64,000 bases of DNA from Clostridioides difficile (GTDB taxonomy: Bacteria; Bacillota; Clostridia; Peptostreptococcales; Peptostreptococcaceae): positions 1 to 64,000 of the forward strand of contig CP103805.1 of assembly GCA_024919175.1 (NCBI GenBank), written 5' to 3'. Below are positions 8,745 to 17,635 of the stretch, one piece after another. A model generated the notes under the pieces. That model did not search any database, was not told the origin of the DNA, and saw nothing but the letters and a program-made list of their open reading frames with translations. The position numbers were made by a program, and so were the translations under genes. Positions within the stretch are counted from its first letter, which is position 1, and each line of letters begins with the position of its first letter.

Positions 8745-10303
8745 TATTCAAATACCAATACAGTGCTTTTATTACTCATAAAGCTATCAAAATCGCCTTG
8801 CCAAGGTATTTGTACCCCTATTGCTTTTAGCATATCTTTTAGCATGCAATTAAGTTCTCTTTCATCTTTTACAGTTTCAATGTTAAGTGCAAATGAATAG
8901 TACATTTTGGTTTCTTCTTGAAATTTTTTAATATCAATCTTCATAAGTTTTGCAGCATATATTTCAAAATATTCTGCTTGCTTATAAAAATAATTTACAT
9001 CTGTACTTAAAGTATGAATTTTATTAAGAGAGCTAATCAATTTCTTCATAATATCACTTCTATCAAAGAAATATAGTAATGAACAACTCATAATACCTGT
9101 TACAAGTGTCCCACAAAAATTTTTAATTGCCTCTCCAATTGTAGGTATTGTACCAATAGTTGTTTTTCCGATTGCCTCACTAACAACAGTACCTACAACA
9201 ATGCTTGCACCTGTTGCAAGGATTTTTACTACTGCACACATTCTTTTTCCAAAAGGTAAATTTTCTGGATTAAGAAATAATATTTTTGCTGCTTGTACAA
9301 GAGAAGCATAAGTCTGTCTTATAATTTTTACAGTATTTTGAGAAGTTGTTACAAAAATATTGCATAATGTTGTTGTAAGACTTGAAAACGATCCAGCAAC
9401 TACTCCATCTTGAAACTTGTCAAGCAATTCTTTATACTTTTCTTTTGCTTTTTCAAACCCATTGCTTATACCATTATTAATTGCCACAAATAATTCTGTA
9501 AAATTAAAAGGATCTCTCAAATTATTGAATTCTTCTTTAACAGAAAACCATACTTCAGCAAATACAAAACCAAGAACTTGTTTAAAACCCATTTTTATAC
9601 CAACATCTTTTGCAGCTGCAACTACATCATTTTTAAATTTAGAACTACTATAATATGCTTTTTCCAACTTGATTTCGTAAGATCTTCTTGCATTAATATC
9701 TTTTTCTCTCATATTATTTTTTTGAACTTCACTATATTCATTTCCATATTTATTTAAAAACTGTTCCATTGAATCAGCTTTTTTAGTTCTATTGGTATGT
9801 GGATTTGTCACTTTCAAATTTTCATTACTATTAGCCAAATCAATACCACTTAACCCAGATAAAACACGCTTTGAATCATCATGAATTTCTTTTGCAGAAA
9901 TAACATGGTCTAAATCACTTTTTCCATTCTTTGGAATACTTTTTAAAGTATATTCATCTACTAAACTACCTTCCCTTTTTTTATAACTAATTTCACGATT
10001 TTTTTCTATGTAAGTCTTATTACTATGATAATCCTTTGATTTATAATCTCCTCTATTATTATAATCATTTAAATTATCTATATTTTTATATGTCATTTGA
10101 TCTTCTTTTCCTATCTTACCAACATTATTTAAAGTATCGACATCTCCACCATAGCGATCTTTTATAATAAAATCTAATCCAAAAGATGTTATTAAACTTT
10201 CAATAAGTACTCTTTCATATTGCTTGAAAATACTGTCCATAATATTATCCTCTAACTCTGGATAGTAGTTATAGCTAGAAGAAAAAACATATGATTTATT
10301 CAT
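8744..10303 (-). CDS. Large protein with HNH-like motif and membrane domain
   Basis: This is a 519-residue protein of unknown family. The N-terminal 130 residues are polar and probably flexible. Residues about 130-190 contain DLDHVISAKEIHDDSKRVLS and then NENLKVTNPHTNRTKKADS, which looks like an HNH nuclease core (DH, then N, then H). The C-terminal half has helical amphipathic stretches and two or three membrane-compatible segments (ILATGASIVVGTVVSEAIG, GTLVTGIMSCSLLYFF). It is the second gene of the WYL operon, 18 bases after the regulator. The nuclease assignment is inference from the motif alone. Confidence 0.55.
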   Translation of the reverse strand: MNKSYVFSSSYNYYPELEDNIMDSIFKQYERVLIESLITSFGLDFIIKDRYGGDVDTLNNVGKIGKEDQMTYKNIDNLNDYNNRGDYKSKDYHSNKTYIEKNREISYKKREGSLVDEYTLKSIPKNGKSDLDHVISAKEIHDDSKRVLSGLSGIDLANSNENLKVTNPHTNRTKKADSMEQFLNKYGNEYSEVQKNNMREKDINARRSYEIKLEKAYYSSSKFKNDVVAAAKDVGIKMGFKQVLGFVFAEVWFSVKEEFNNLRDPFNFTELFVAINNGISNGFEKAKEKYKELLDKFQDGVVAGSFSSLTTTLCNIFVTTSQNTVKIIRQTYASLVQAAKILFLNPENLPFGKRMCAVVKILATGASIVVGTVVSEAIGKTTIGTIPTIGEAIKNFCGTLVTGIMSCSLLYFFDRSDIMKKLISSLNKIHTLSTDVNYFYKQAEYFEIYAAKLMKIDIKKFQEETKMYYSFALNIETVKDERELNCMLKDMLKAIGVQIPWQGDFDSFMSNKSTVLVFE

Positions 10304-10320
10304 TTATCTCCCTCTTTCTC

Positions 10321-11268
10321 TCAAATTTCATCTGATAACACTTTTACTTTTTCACCTTGACTTTGTAACCACATTTTAATGCCTGTACCATATACTTCTA
10401 CTGAGATAATATAAACGTTATCCTCTTCAGATATAATTTTTGCTGTAGGTAATCTATCTTGAAAAGATTCAAGTAATCCACTATATTCAAATTTAACTGT
10501 ATGTAATTCTCCAGAATACATAAACTGAACCCTTTTACGAAATTCACCATCACTAAATTTATCTTTATAGGGTACAACAAATTTCTCCTTTGTACTTTTA
10601 ACATTATCAAATCTATCAATGCGAAAAATAGTTGGATAATCCTTAGTATTATCTGCCATAAAAGCAACAAGATAAAAATAATACTCCGAAAACATAACAG
10701 CAACAGGTTTTACTGTATGTTTTCTTAAAAGTCCATCTTTTCTTTTATATGTTATATCTATTATTTCATTTTTAGCTATGTATTGTGATAACTCCCAAAC
10801 AGGATTTAGCATATTCTTTCCATGTTTTAATGGTACATAATGAAATCTCTCATTAAGAATAATTTTATCAATTAAACCTCTCTCTTTTGATGTAACTTGT
10901 AGTAAAAGTTTTTCAATAATAGAATCTAATTCATTTTTGCAAAAAGCTCTGCTCTCAAGTAAAATCTTACATATGGCTAGTACTTCTTTATTATTTAAAC
11001 CTCTTTGTTCATACTTAACAAGGTAATATACATTTTTAGACTTATTATATTTTATTGATACTTCATTTCCTATAAATTGAGTTTCAGCAATATAGTTTCT
11101 TAAATCCTTTATATCACGTTGAATTGTTTTTTCGCTTATATTATACTGAATAGCAAGATGAGATTTGTTTAAAAATTCACCTTTATTTAGTCTCTCATTT
11201 ATATTCAATAGCCTAAAAGATTTATTAGAACCAAAATCAAAAACCCCCAACAAACAATCATCGCCTTT
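10321..11268 (-). CDS. WYL-domain transcriptional regulator
   Basis: The protein has an N-terminal winged helix (HLAIQYNISEKTIQRDIKDL near residues 38-57) and a WYL domain (KPVAVMFSEYYFYLVAFMAD and FRIDRFDNVKST), followed by a C-terminal extension. WYL regulators often control phage-defence islands and sense ligands through the WYL pocket. The start is uncertain: the ATG at 11268 has no clear ribosome binding site, while AAAGG precedes a TTG at 11250. The N-terminus of related proteins favours a start near there. It leads a tight operon with the three genes at 10303-7456. Confidence 0.85.
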   Translation of the reverse strand, partial: KGDDCLLGVFDFGSNKSFRLLNINERLNKGEFLNKSHLAIQYNISEKTIQRDIKDLRNYIAETQFIGNEVSIKYNKSKNVYYLVKYEQRGLNNKEVLAICKILLESRAFCKNELDSIIEKLLLQVTSKERGLIDKIILNERFHYVPLKHGKNMLNPVWELSQYIAKNEIIDITYKRKDGLLRKHTVKPVAVMFSEYYFYLVAFMADNTKDYPTIFRIDRFDNVKSTKEKFVVPYKDKFSDGEFRKRVQFMYSGELHTVKFEYSGLLESFQDRLPTAKIISEEDNVYIISVEVYGTGIKMWLQSQGEKVKVLSDEI

Positions 11269-11357
11269 CATTATCTTAATATTAAGTATAGCATATAAGA
11301 TGGACATATTTTGGGGCTTTAAGTTGTTTCATGTAACTATTTATACTAATAAAAAAG

Positions 11358-11403
11358 AAGACTGTAGATAAATTTATTTTTACATAAATTTACCTACAGT
11401 CTC
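11358..11403. terminator. Bidirectional hairpin terminator
   Basis: Arms AGACTGTAGATAAATTTA and TAAATTTACCTACAGTCT pair almost perfectly and are flanked by A and T runs. The structure separates the WYL operon from the small membrane gene to the right. Confidence 0.7.
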
Positions 11404-11471
11404 TTAAAAAACTTATAAAATCTTTTATTTAAACGATTAATGTATATTATATACTAGTTAAAATATATTTT

Positions 11472-11660
11472 TTATAGATTGTAATATTTTTCTAAAATTT
11501 TTATTTTTATAATTTCAAAAATAAAAATTAAGATTACAGTTATTATCATATTTCGTGTACTATTTTCTATAATATTATAACTAAACAATGCAAAAATAAC
11601 GATTAATAAAATTACGTTTACAGATCCAGAAATCAAGAATGCCTTTTTCTTATTATTCAT
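11472..11660 (-). CDS. Small two-helix membrane protein
   Basis: The 62-residue protein has two hydrophobic segments (SVNVILLIVIFALFSYNII and IITVILIFIFEIIKI) and a short basic N-terminus. GGAGGGGATAT precedes the ATG. I do not recognise a family. Confidence 0.5.
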   Translation of the reverse strand: MNNKKKAFLISGSVNVILLIVIFALFSYNIIENSTRNMIITVILIFIFEIIKIKILEKYYNL

Positions 11661-11697
11661 ATATCCCCTCCTAGTTATTTACTAGTTTTATAAAATC

Positions 11698-11880
11698 TCA
11701 TATTCTTTCAGTATACACAATTTTTTTAAAGTTAGATGAGCTATAAAAATATGTAACATATTCATATCTGTATGGAATAGGAACATTAGCATGACTGTTT
11801 CTAATGTCAGTTATTTGTCTTCCATAATATGTTTTTGTATATACGCCTCAATATTTAGTAATATCATATAATTTAGCCAT
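11698..11880 (-). pseudogene. Small gene broken by an in-frame TGA
   Basis: The frame MAKLYDITKY, then a TGA stop, then GVYTKTYYGRQITDIRN continues for 50 codons to a normal stop. The downstream part keeps protein-like composition (PIPYRYEYVTYFYSSS). Most likely one TGG or similar codon has mutated to TGA. No family is recognised. Confidence 0.45.
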
Positions 11881-11970
11881 CCTTATAAGTCTATTTATAT
11901 ATACAACGAATACTAAAAGGAATTTTGTACAAAATAAAAATCTTTTTTTCTTTTAAGAATGAAAATTAAC

Positions 11971-12014
11971 AAAACCCTCTAAGAAAACTCAATTAAGGGC
12001 AATCCATTAGAGGG
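11971..12014 (-). terminator. Terminator downstream of the catalase gene
   Basis: On the minus strand CCCTCTAA and TTAGAGGG form an eight-pair stem with a 20-base loop, followed by TTTTGTT. It is the first clear terminator after katA. Confidence 0.65.
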
Positions 12015-12054
12015 CTTATTATTATATTGTATATATTTTTTTTATTTTTATATT

Positions 12055-12122
12055 CTATCAATTTATAGATTGTATTATAGACTTTAACATGAATTATATA
12101 AATACAGTTAAATTATGTTCTT
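12055..12122 (-). pseudogene. Relic of a fic gene directly after katA
   Basis: About 60 bases after the katA stop codon match the interior of the intact fic gene (about 14280-14340) with few differences. Read in that frame they give NLTVFI, a stop, FMLKSIIQSIN and then two stops, where the intact protein has NLTVFIEFMLKSIIQSINEM. The fragment is clearly non-functional and shows that katA adjoins a recombination scar. Confidence 0.75.
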
Positions 12123-13634
12123 TTACAATGTTTCATTTACTCTTTCATTTTGACTCATATTTGCAAGCTCTTTAACTCTTTTTACATCTAATCCTAATTT
12201 CTCAGCTATCTTTGTTCCGTATTCTTCATTAGCTTTATAGAAAAGAGCTGTTTGACGATATTGAAGATTTTCTCTAGCATTACCCAAATGATTAGATATA
12301 TTATTTATAAGATTAGATTTCTGTTCTTCACTTAAAACTCTTGAATACAATTCTCCTGCTTGTATAAAATCTACATCTTCTGAAGGCCTAGCATGTCTAT
12401 CAAGTATAGCTTGGACTTCTATTTGAGGAGGTGCAAATGAAATATCTGGTTTAGGCGCACCATTTACAGTGTTCGGATAATAATTAGGCAAATTTCCACC
12501 ATTCCCATCTATATTCATAGCTCCATCACGTTGATTAGTATTTGCTTTAGAATTCTTTGGAGAATTAACTTCTATTTGATGATGATTAGCACCTAATCTA
12601 TATCTATGAGCATCTTCATACGCAAAAATTCTTCCTTGTAATAATTTATCTGGAGAAACTCCTATTCCTGGTACTAACGCACTTGGTGCAAAAGCAGCTT
12701 GTTCAACTTCTGCAAAGTAATTTTCTGAGTTTCTATTTAATGTCATTGTTCCAACTGGTATTAATGGAAAATCTGAGTGATACCAAACTTTAGTAACATC
12801 AAATGGGTCAAATTTATATTCCTTTGCTTGTTCTGGTGACATTATTTGGACATATAAATCCCAAATTGGAAAATTACCCTTTTCTATTGAATCAAATAAA
12901 TCTTTAGTTGCATGGTTTGTATCTTTTCCTTTTACGTCTTCTGCCTCTTGAGATGTAAATGTCTTCCAACCTTGTCTTGTTTTAAAATGATATTTCACCC
13001 AAACATATTCTCCATTATTGTTATACCACATATATGTATGACTAGAATGACCATCCATATGTCTATAGTCCTGTGGAGTCCCTCTATCAGAAAATAATAT
13101 ACTAACCTGATGTATTGACTCTGGAGTTAATGATAAAAAGTCCCAAAACATATTAGGGTCTGGTAAATTTGTTTGAGGATTTCTTTTTTGTGTATGTACG
13201 AAATCTGGAAATTTGATTGCATCACGTATAAAAAATACTGGTGTATTGTTACCAACTATATCATAGTTTCCTTCTTCTGTATAAAATTTGACTGCAAATC
13301 CTCTTGGATCACGTTCAGCATCCGCTGAACCTCTTTCACCACCTACAGTTGAAAATCTTACGAATACCTCCGTTTTTTTCCCAACTTCAGATAGGAAATC
13401 TGCTCTAGTATATTTAGATAAATCATTTGTAACTTCAAAATATCCTCCTGCGCCTGCTCCTTTTGCATGAACAACCCTTTCTGGTATTCTTTCACGGTTA
13501 AAGTGAGCTAACTTTTCTACAAGATGAATATCTTGTAACATAGTATATCCTTCTTTTTTTGATGTAGTGATAGATGCATTATCCTCACTTACAGGAATTC
13601 CATAACTCGTTGTCAAAACATTTTTATTTTTCAT
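12123..13634 (-). CDS. katA: Haem catalase
   Basis: This 503-residue monofunctional haem catalase decomposes hydrogen peroxide in the cytoplasm. The distal His56 (VVHAKGAGAGG), Asn129 (VGNNTPVFF) and the proximal haem ligand Tyr339 (RIFAYEDAHRYRLG) are all present, and the length is normal for a small-subunit catalase. GGAGATGAATTAA precedes the ATG. A PerR/Fur-like box lies about 90 bases upstream, so peroxide- or metal-responsive control is likely. It has its own terminator. It is an unusual cargo: the catalases I know of in C. difficile are spore-associated manganese enzymes, and a haem enzyme would need imported haem. Confidence 0.97.
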   Translation of the reverse strand: MKNKNVLTTSYGIPVSEDNASITTSKKEGYTMLQDIHLVEKLAHFNRERIPERVVHAKGAGAGGYFEVTNDLSKYTRADFLSEVGKKTEVFVRFSTVGGERGSADAERDPRGFAVKFYTEEGNYDIVGNNTPVFFIRDAIKFPDFVHTQKRNPQTNLPDPNMFWDFLSLTPESIHQVSILFSDRGTPQDYRHMDGHSSHTYMWYNNNGEYVWVKYHFKTRQGWKTFTSQEAEDVKGKDTNHATKDLFDSIEKGNFPIWDLYVQIMSPEQAKEYKFDPFDVTKVWYHSDFPLIPVGTMTLNRNSENYFAEVEQAAFAPSALVPGIGVSPDKLLQGRIFAYEDAHRYRLGANHHQIEVNSPKNSKANTNQRDGAMNIDGNGGNLPNYYPNTVNGAPKPDISFAPPQIEVQAILDRHARPSEDVDFIQAGELYSRVLSEEQKSNLINNISNHLGNARENLQYRQTALFYKANEEYGTKIAEKLGLDVKRVKELANMSQNERVNETL

Positions 13635-13717
13635 TTAATTCATCTCCTTCTTTAAAATATAAATATATTTATATTATATATTGTTGAGATTTAAATACTT
13701 ATCAGCAATATCAATAT

Positions 13718-13732
13718 TAATAATGATTACTA
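13718..13732. promoter_or_regulatory. PerR/Fur-type operator upstream of katA
   Basis: TAATAATGATTACTA is a 7-1-7 inverted repeat with one mismatch, close to the PerR box TTATAATNATTATAA. It stands about 85-100 bases before the katA start. Peroxide-responsive catalases in Firmicutes are commonly repressed by PerR. Which Fur-family protein binds here is inference. Confidence 0.6.
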
Positions 13733-13902
13733 TTTCTTTTATAGTTCCATAATATTCCATTTAATTGTAATTGTCAAATTAAATTTTTAATTCACAAATT
13801 CAGTTGTATTTTTATTATTTTTTATAAAATATCTATATAAATCAAAGTTTTTTAAGCCTTTCTACGAATAGGTTATATGTTTAAATCTGTTATAAATAGC
13901 AT

Positions 13903-13940
13903 AAAAAAATGAATCCTCTATTATAGGGATTCATTTTTTT
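13903..13940. terminator. Bidirectional terminator between katA and fic
   Basis: AAAAAAATGAATCC and GGGATTCATTTTTTT form a strong stem with A and T runs on its two sides, 25 bases after the fic stop codon. Confidence 0.8.
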
Positions 13941-13964
13941 ATTAAAATATTTTTTGATAAATTT

Positions 13965-15104
13965 TTAATTTATATCAAGCATTTTTAAGTATTTCTCATT
14001 AACTTTATATACATCCTTTTCTCTATATAAAATCTCTATTTCTTCAAGATTATTAAACACTTCCATCAACTGGTCAACTAATTCGATTTCCTTTATTCCA
14101 GCCTTTAAGTATCTACTTTTATTCTTTTTAATATAATTTTCCAATGTCATAGAATAGTTATCTTTATTACAGATATATTTTAATATATGTTCTTCTGTTG
14201 CTGATAGAGTTATATCATTTTCAAATAACTCTTCTTTCAACACACTCTCTAAAGACTTCCTATCATGCATATTTCTCATTTCATTTATAGATTGTATTAT
14301 GGACTTTAACATAAACTCTATAAATACAGTTAAATTATATCCCTTATTCTCTACATCAAGTATAGCCTTATAATACTTAGTTCTGTTTTTAGATATCATA
14401 TATGATATTGAAAACTCTTTAAAGGTATTATATCCTTTATCAATCAAATATAGATATGATAAGGCTCTTGATGTTCTTCCATTGCCATCACTAAAAGGAT
14501 GAACATATACAAAGTAGAAATGAATTATAGCACTTTTAATTAAATCGCTAACTTTGCTATTTTCCATAAAATCTATTAATTTACTCATAAAGTCATATAT
14601 CTTCAAAGGATCAAGCCCTGTATGTATAATCTCACCTTTTGAATCACATACATATACTTTTTCAGTTCTATACTCATATTCTTCTGAATCCAAGCAGTTT
14701 TCACCCAATATATGATGTAAGTCATATATAAATTTGTGACTATACAATTTATCTAAGTTATCTAATCCATATTCTAAGGCTCTATGATTATTGTAAATCA
14801 TATACTCACTTTTATTACTAGGTTTCATCTTCCCTCTAATTATAGATTTTGCAATCTTTCTAGTTGAAAAGGCACCTTCTATTACACTAGAATAATAAGA
14901 TTCTAGTGCTAAATCATTTTTATCTTCTATTATTTTAAATATCTTACTTGATGTTAATTTATCTATTTCATTTATTAAATTTAATATGTTTTCAGTTTCA
15001 TGATAGTATAGTTCTTTGTTATCAAAACTATTTAGAGGAAGTACAATTTTATTTCCAGTAGAGTATTTGTTTTTGTATTCTTCTATTGTCAGTTTAATCA
15101 CCAC
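13965..15104 (-). CDS. Fic-family protein, self-inhibited type
   Basis: The 379-residue protein carries the Fic active-site motif HPFSDGNGRTSR at residues 202-213. The N-terminal inhibitory motif SSVIEG (Ser72, Glu76, Gly77) places it in the class with an internal inhibitory helix. Such proteins transfer AMP or related groups onto target hydroxyls. The C-terminal 100 residues look like a winged helix. The annotated start is GTG, but the best ribosome binding site (AAGGTGGTGA) overlaps it, so translation may begin a few codons later. Fic proteins on mobile elements often act as toxins or in defence; the target here is unknown. Confidence 0.9.
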   Translation of the reverse strand: MVIKLTIEEYKNKYSTGNKIVLPLNSFDNKELYYHETENILNLINEIDKLTSSKIFKIIEDKNDLALESYYSSVIEGAFSTRKIAKSIIRGKMKPSNKSEYMIYNNHRALEYGLDNLDKLYSHKFIYDLHHILGENCLDSEEYEYRTEKVYVCDSKGEIIHTGLDPLKIYDFMSKLIDFMENSKVSDLIKSAIIHFYFVYVHPFSDGNGRTSRALSYLYLIDKGYNTFKEFSISYMISKNRTKYYKAILDVENKGYNLTVFIEFMLKSIIQSINEMRNMHDRKSLESVLKEELFENDITLSATEEHILKYICNKDNYSMTLENYIKKNKSRYLKAGIKEIELVDQLMEVFNNLEEIEILYREKDVYKVNEKYLKMLDIN

Positions 15105-15251
15105 CTTAGATTATCTTTATCTATTAATATTAACAAAAAGTATTAGTTTTTACACTATTTTTGATTGTTTATTTTATGAGTTATAGTTTTATTTCTGTTA
15201 ATTGGAATCAAACCCTATTTAATATATAAAATTTTTAAAGATTATATAAAA

Positions 15252-15281
15252 ATGTCTAAAAATCAATTCATTCTTCGTTAT
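15252..15281 (+). promoter_or_regulatory. Candidate ECF-sigma promoter upstream of 15316
   Basis: ATGTCT at 15252-15257 and CGTTAT at 15276-15281 are separated by 18 bases. The same pair with exactly the same spacing precedes the secreted protein genes at 33514 and 42272 (GTGTCA and GTGTCC, each 18 bases from CGTTAT). It ends 34 bases before the start codon, with AAAGGAGG in between. Confidence 0.55.
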
Positions 15282-15315
15282 AACTATATATACATCACCA
15301 TAAAGGAGGATTACT

Positions 15316-15879
15316 ATGCTAAATAAGAAAAATATAAGTTTAATTATCTTAGTAATAGTTCTAAGTTTATTCACTGTTATACTTGTTTTGAATAATAGAA
15401 ATACTAGTGATAAATTAAAAGAAGTTGCTAAGAATAACACAGAAATAGTATCTAAAAACTTAGAAGATTTAAGTATAGAACAATTAACAGAAATTAGAGA
15501 TAAGGCTATTGATAAAAATTTAGAAGGTCTTAGAGAATTTGGAGAAGATTCAGTGAAAGAACGTAAAGATTCAATTTTAAATTTTGAGTTTGGGTTAGTT
15601 GCTTTTGTTAATAAGAATTATAGTAACTTAACAGAAAAAGAGAAATTAATAAAACAAATTAATATTGTTAACTATGAAAACTCTATAAATGACATAATGG
15701 ATCCTTCAGGTTCATTCTTTGAATTAGCAAATCAGAGTTACCAAGTCAATGAGTTCATGTTAAAAAACGGAGAAAGTTATAAGATTTGGTCATATGAAGG
15801 TTTAGATTTTCTAATTGATCATTTAGAAGAAGTGTGCAAATTTGTTGATTTTGATATAAAAGATGTAATAGTAATCTAA
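15316..15879 (+). CDS. Membrane-anchored protein of unknown function
   Basis: The 187-residue protein has one N-terminal membrane segment (ISLIILVIVLSLFTVILVL) and a mainly helical outside domain rich in charged residues (NLEDLSIEQLTEIRDKAIDK). AAAGGAGG precedes the ATG. I do not recognise the family. It is a single plus-strand gene between minus-strand cargo genes, with its own strong terminator. The candidate ECF-type promoter upstream suggests control by one of the plasmid sigma factors. Confidence 0.7.
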   Translation: MLNKKNISLIILVIVLSLFTVILVLNNRNTSDKLKEVAKNNTEIVSKNLEDLSIEQLTEIRDKAIDKNLEGLREFGEDSVKERKDSILNFEFGLVAFVNKNYSNLTEKEKLIKQINIVNYENSINDIMDPSGSFFELANQSYQVNEFMLKNGESYKIWSYEGLDFLIDHLEEVCKFVDFDIKDVIVI

Positions 15880-15909
15880 ATATCTTAGACCTATCCAAAA
15901 AAACATAAA

Positions 15910-15954
15910 ATTATGGTCTAAAAACTTCTCAAAGTTCAATTTTTAGACCATAAT
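15910..15954. terminator. Strong terminator hairpin
   Basis: ATTATGGTCTAAAAA and TTTTTAGACCATAAT form a perfect 15-pair stem. It follows the 15316 gene and faces the minus-strand operon ending at 16037, so it can act in both directions. Confidence 0.75.
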
Positions 15955-16036
15955 CTTATTTATCTTATACATTTAAAAATTCCTTAGGTAACCATCACAA
16001 ATAACTAAATGTATATTATATTTATGAAATAACAGT

Positions 16037-16714
16037 TTACATTACTTTATATCTTAGCCAGACAGCATCATCTTTATAAGTGTTAACGTTTATTAAATGT
16101 AAAGCCACTGGCTCACTTTCTGAAGATAATCCATCAAAAACAGATGCCATTCCTTCTCGCCCATCTATTCCTGCACCGATTAACAAACTTACTTCATCCA
16201 GAAGATTTGCCTCAAGGAAACCAGCATTGATATGACCGCCTCCAACAATTGCCATACGTTCAATACCAAATTCCTTTACCATGATATCGCATGCCCTATT
16301 TAGATTAATACTTTTCTTTCCACATGCAATCCAAGAAATATCTTTTTCATCAAGATAAGTAAGATATTCTATATTTACCTGCTCGCTTGTAACAATAAGT
16401 AACGGCTTATCATTTATTGTGTTTTTATTCCATAATAAACTCCCCTGAGTATCAACAACTACATTATATCCATTTGTACTTACTTTTTTAGAAAAATTTT
16501 CACTATTCAAAGTATCATTACTTTTTGGATTGAAATAACCGTTATCTGCCATTTCTAGTTCTGCTGTAATTTTTCCACTAAGAATTGTTGGAGTATTTAA
16601 TTCTTTCAAAGTTTGATAGTATTCATCTACTCCTTTTAGTTTTTCAGTCATGGCACAGTCAATTCTTCCATCTAATGATGATATCATGTGACAAACAATA
16701 TAGGGTTTATTCAT
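16037..16714 (-). CDS. RibD C-terminal / dihydrofolate reductase-like oxidoreductase
   Basis: The 225-residue protein starts KPYIVCHMISSLDGRIDCAM and contains TILSGKITAELE and IERMAIVGGGHINAGFLEAN, the pattern of the RibD C-terminal reductase fold. It probably binds NADPH and reduces a small organic substrate. It lies 43 bases downstream of the short-chain dehydrogenase gene and is probably in the same MerR-controlled operon. The substrate cannot be deduced from the sequence. Confidence 0.88.
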   Translation of the reverse strand: MNKPYIVCHMISSLDGRIDCAMTEKLKGVDEYYQTLKELNTPTILSGKITAELEMADNGYFNPKSNDTLNSENFSKKVSTNGYNVVVDTQGSLLWNKNTINDKPLLIVTSEQVNIEYLTYLDEKDISWIACGKKSINLNRACDIMVKEFGIERMAIVGGGHINAGFLEANLLDEVSLLIGAGIDGREGMASVFDGLSSESEPVALHLINVNTYKDDAVWLRYKVM

Positions 16715-16757
16715 ATTCTCTCTCCTTCTTCAACTTATTTTCACTTTACTCTTTATC

Positions 16758-17519
16758 TTATAAAATTGTATATCCACCATCTACTGCAATAGATTGTCCT
16801 ATAATAAAGCTAGAAACTGAACTGCATAACCAAAGAACGGTATTTGCTATTTCATCAGCTCGGCCTAATCTTCCAATAGGAGCAAGTTTTTCACAATCCT
16901 CACGTGAAAGATCACCAGTGGAAACCATTTGTTGTACCATTGGCGTTTCAATCACTCCTGGACATATTGCATTTATTCTTATACCCCTAGGTGCATATTC
17001 AATAGCAGCACTTTTTGTCAGACCCAAAACACCATGTTTGGCAGCGTGATAGGCTGCTCGGCCTGCATTCCCAACAAGACCACCAAGAGAAGAGCAATTT
17101 ACTATTGCACCACTATTTTGCTTCCTCATCTGTTGTAGTTCATATTTCATACATAGCCATACACCTCGTAAATCTATATCTAAAATCCTATCATATTCTT
17201 CTGATGATAAATCTGCCACATCTGTCATAATACTATTTACACCTGCATTGTTATAAGCGACATCCAATCTTCCAAATGTAGCTATCGTTTTATCAACCAT
17301 AGCTTTTATCTGTGTTTCATCACTAGTATCACACACAACTGCTATTGCTTTATAACCTTTATCGATTAGCTGATTCTTAGCCTGTTCAACCTCAGATGCA
17401 TTAATATCAGCCAATACAACTGTTGCTCCTGATTCAGCAAATGCCCATGCAGTTGCTAATCCCATACCTTTTGCTGCTCCTGTGACTAATGCAACTTGAT
17501 TCTTAAATGTAATTTCCAT
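16758..17519 (-). CDS. Short-chain dehydrogenase/reductase
   Basis: The 253-residue classical SDR has the cofactor motif TGAAKGMG near residues 14-21, NNAGV near 90, and the active-site Ser with YHAAKHG (Tyr-x-x-x-Lys) near 158. It ends in FIIGQSIAVDGGYTIL, as glucose/3-oxoacyl reductase-like SDRs do. The acidic residue in VVLADINASE suggests NAD preference. It is transcribed away from the merR gene through a promoter with the 19-base spacer typical of MerR control. Confidence 0.95.
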   Translation of the reverse strand: MEITFKNQVALVTGAAKGMGLATAWAFAESGATVVLADINASEVEQAKNQLIDKGYKAIAVVCDTSDETQIKAMVDKTIATFGRLDVAYNNAGVNSIMTDVADLSSEEYDRILDIDLRGVWLCMKYELQQMRKQNSGAIVNCSSLGGLVGNAGRAAYHAAKHGVLGLTKSAAIEYAPRGIRINAICPGVIETPMVQQMVSTGDLSREDCEKLAPIGRLGRADEIANTVLWLCSSVSSFIIGQSIAVDGGYTIL

Positions 17520-17577
17520 GAATACATCCCCCTTAATTTTTCACTTTACAAAAAGCACTTGACTTCTTGACAATTAA

Positions 17578-17608
17578 AGTCTAACATTAAAGTTAAGTTT
17601 AAAGTCAA
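17578..17608 (-). promoter_or_regulatory. MerR-type promoter of the SDR operon
   Basis: On the minus strand TTGACT (17608-17603) and TAGACT (17583-17578) are separated by 19 bases. The long spacer is the hallmark of promoters that MerR-family activators twist into register. The spacer contains the near-repeat TTAAACTTAACTTTAA. Confidence 0.7.
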
Positions 17609-17635
17609 GCTTTTATTTTCAGTGAGGTAAATAAA

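Larger units (their letters stand above)
13635..13964. other. Non-coding region between katA and fic
   Basis: The 330 bases contain the katA promoter area with a TATAAT near 13675 on the minus strand, a PerR/Fur-like box (13718-13732), and the terminator of the fic gene (13903-13940). I see nothing else in it. Confidence 0.6.

Noticed and set aside
16585..17230. Overlapping plus-strand frames of 154, 69 and 71 codons
   Set aside because: They are antisense to the RibD-like and SDR genes, which have clear motifs and a promoter.
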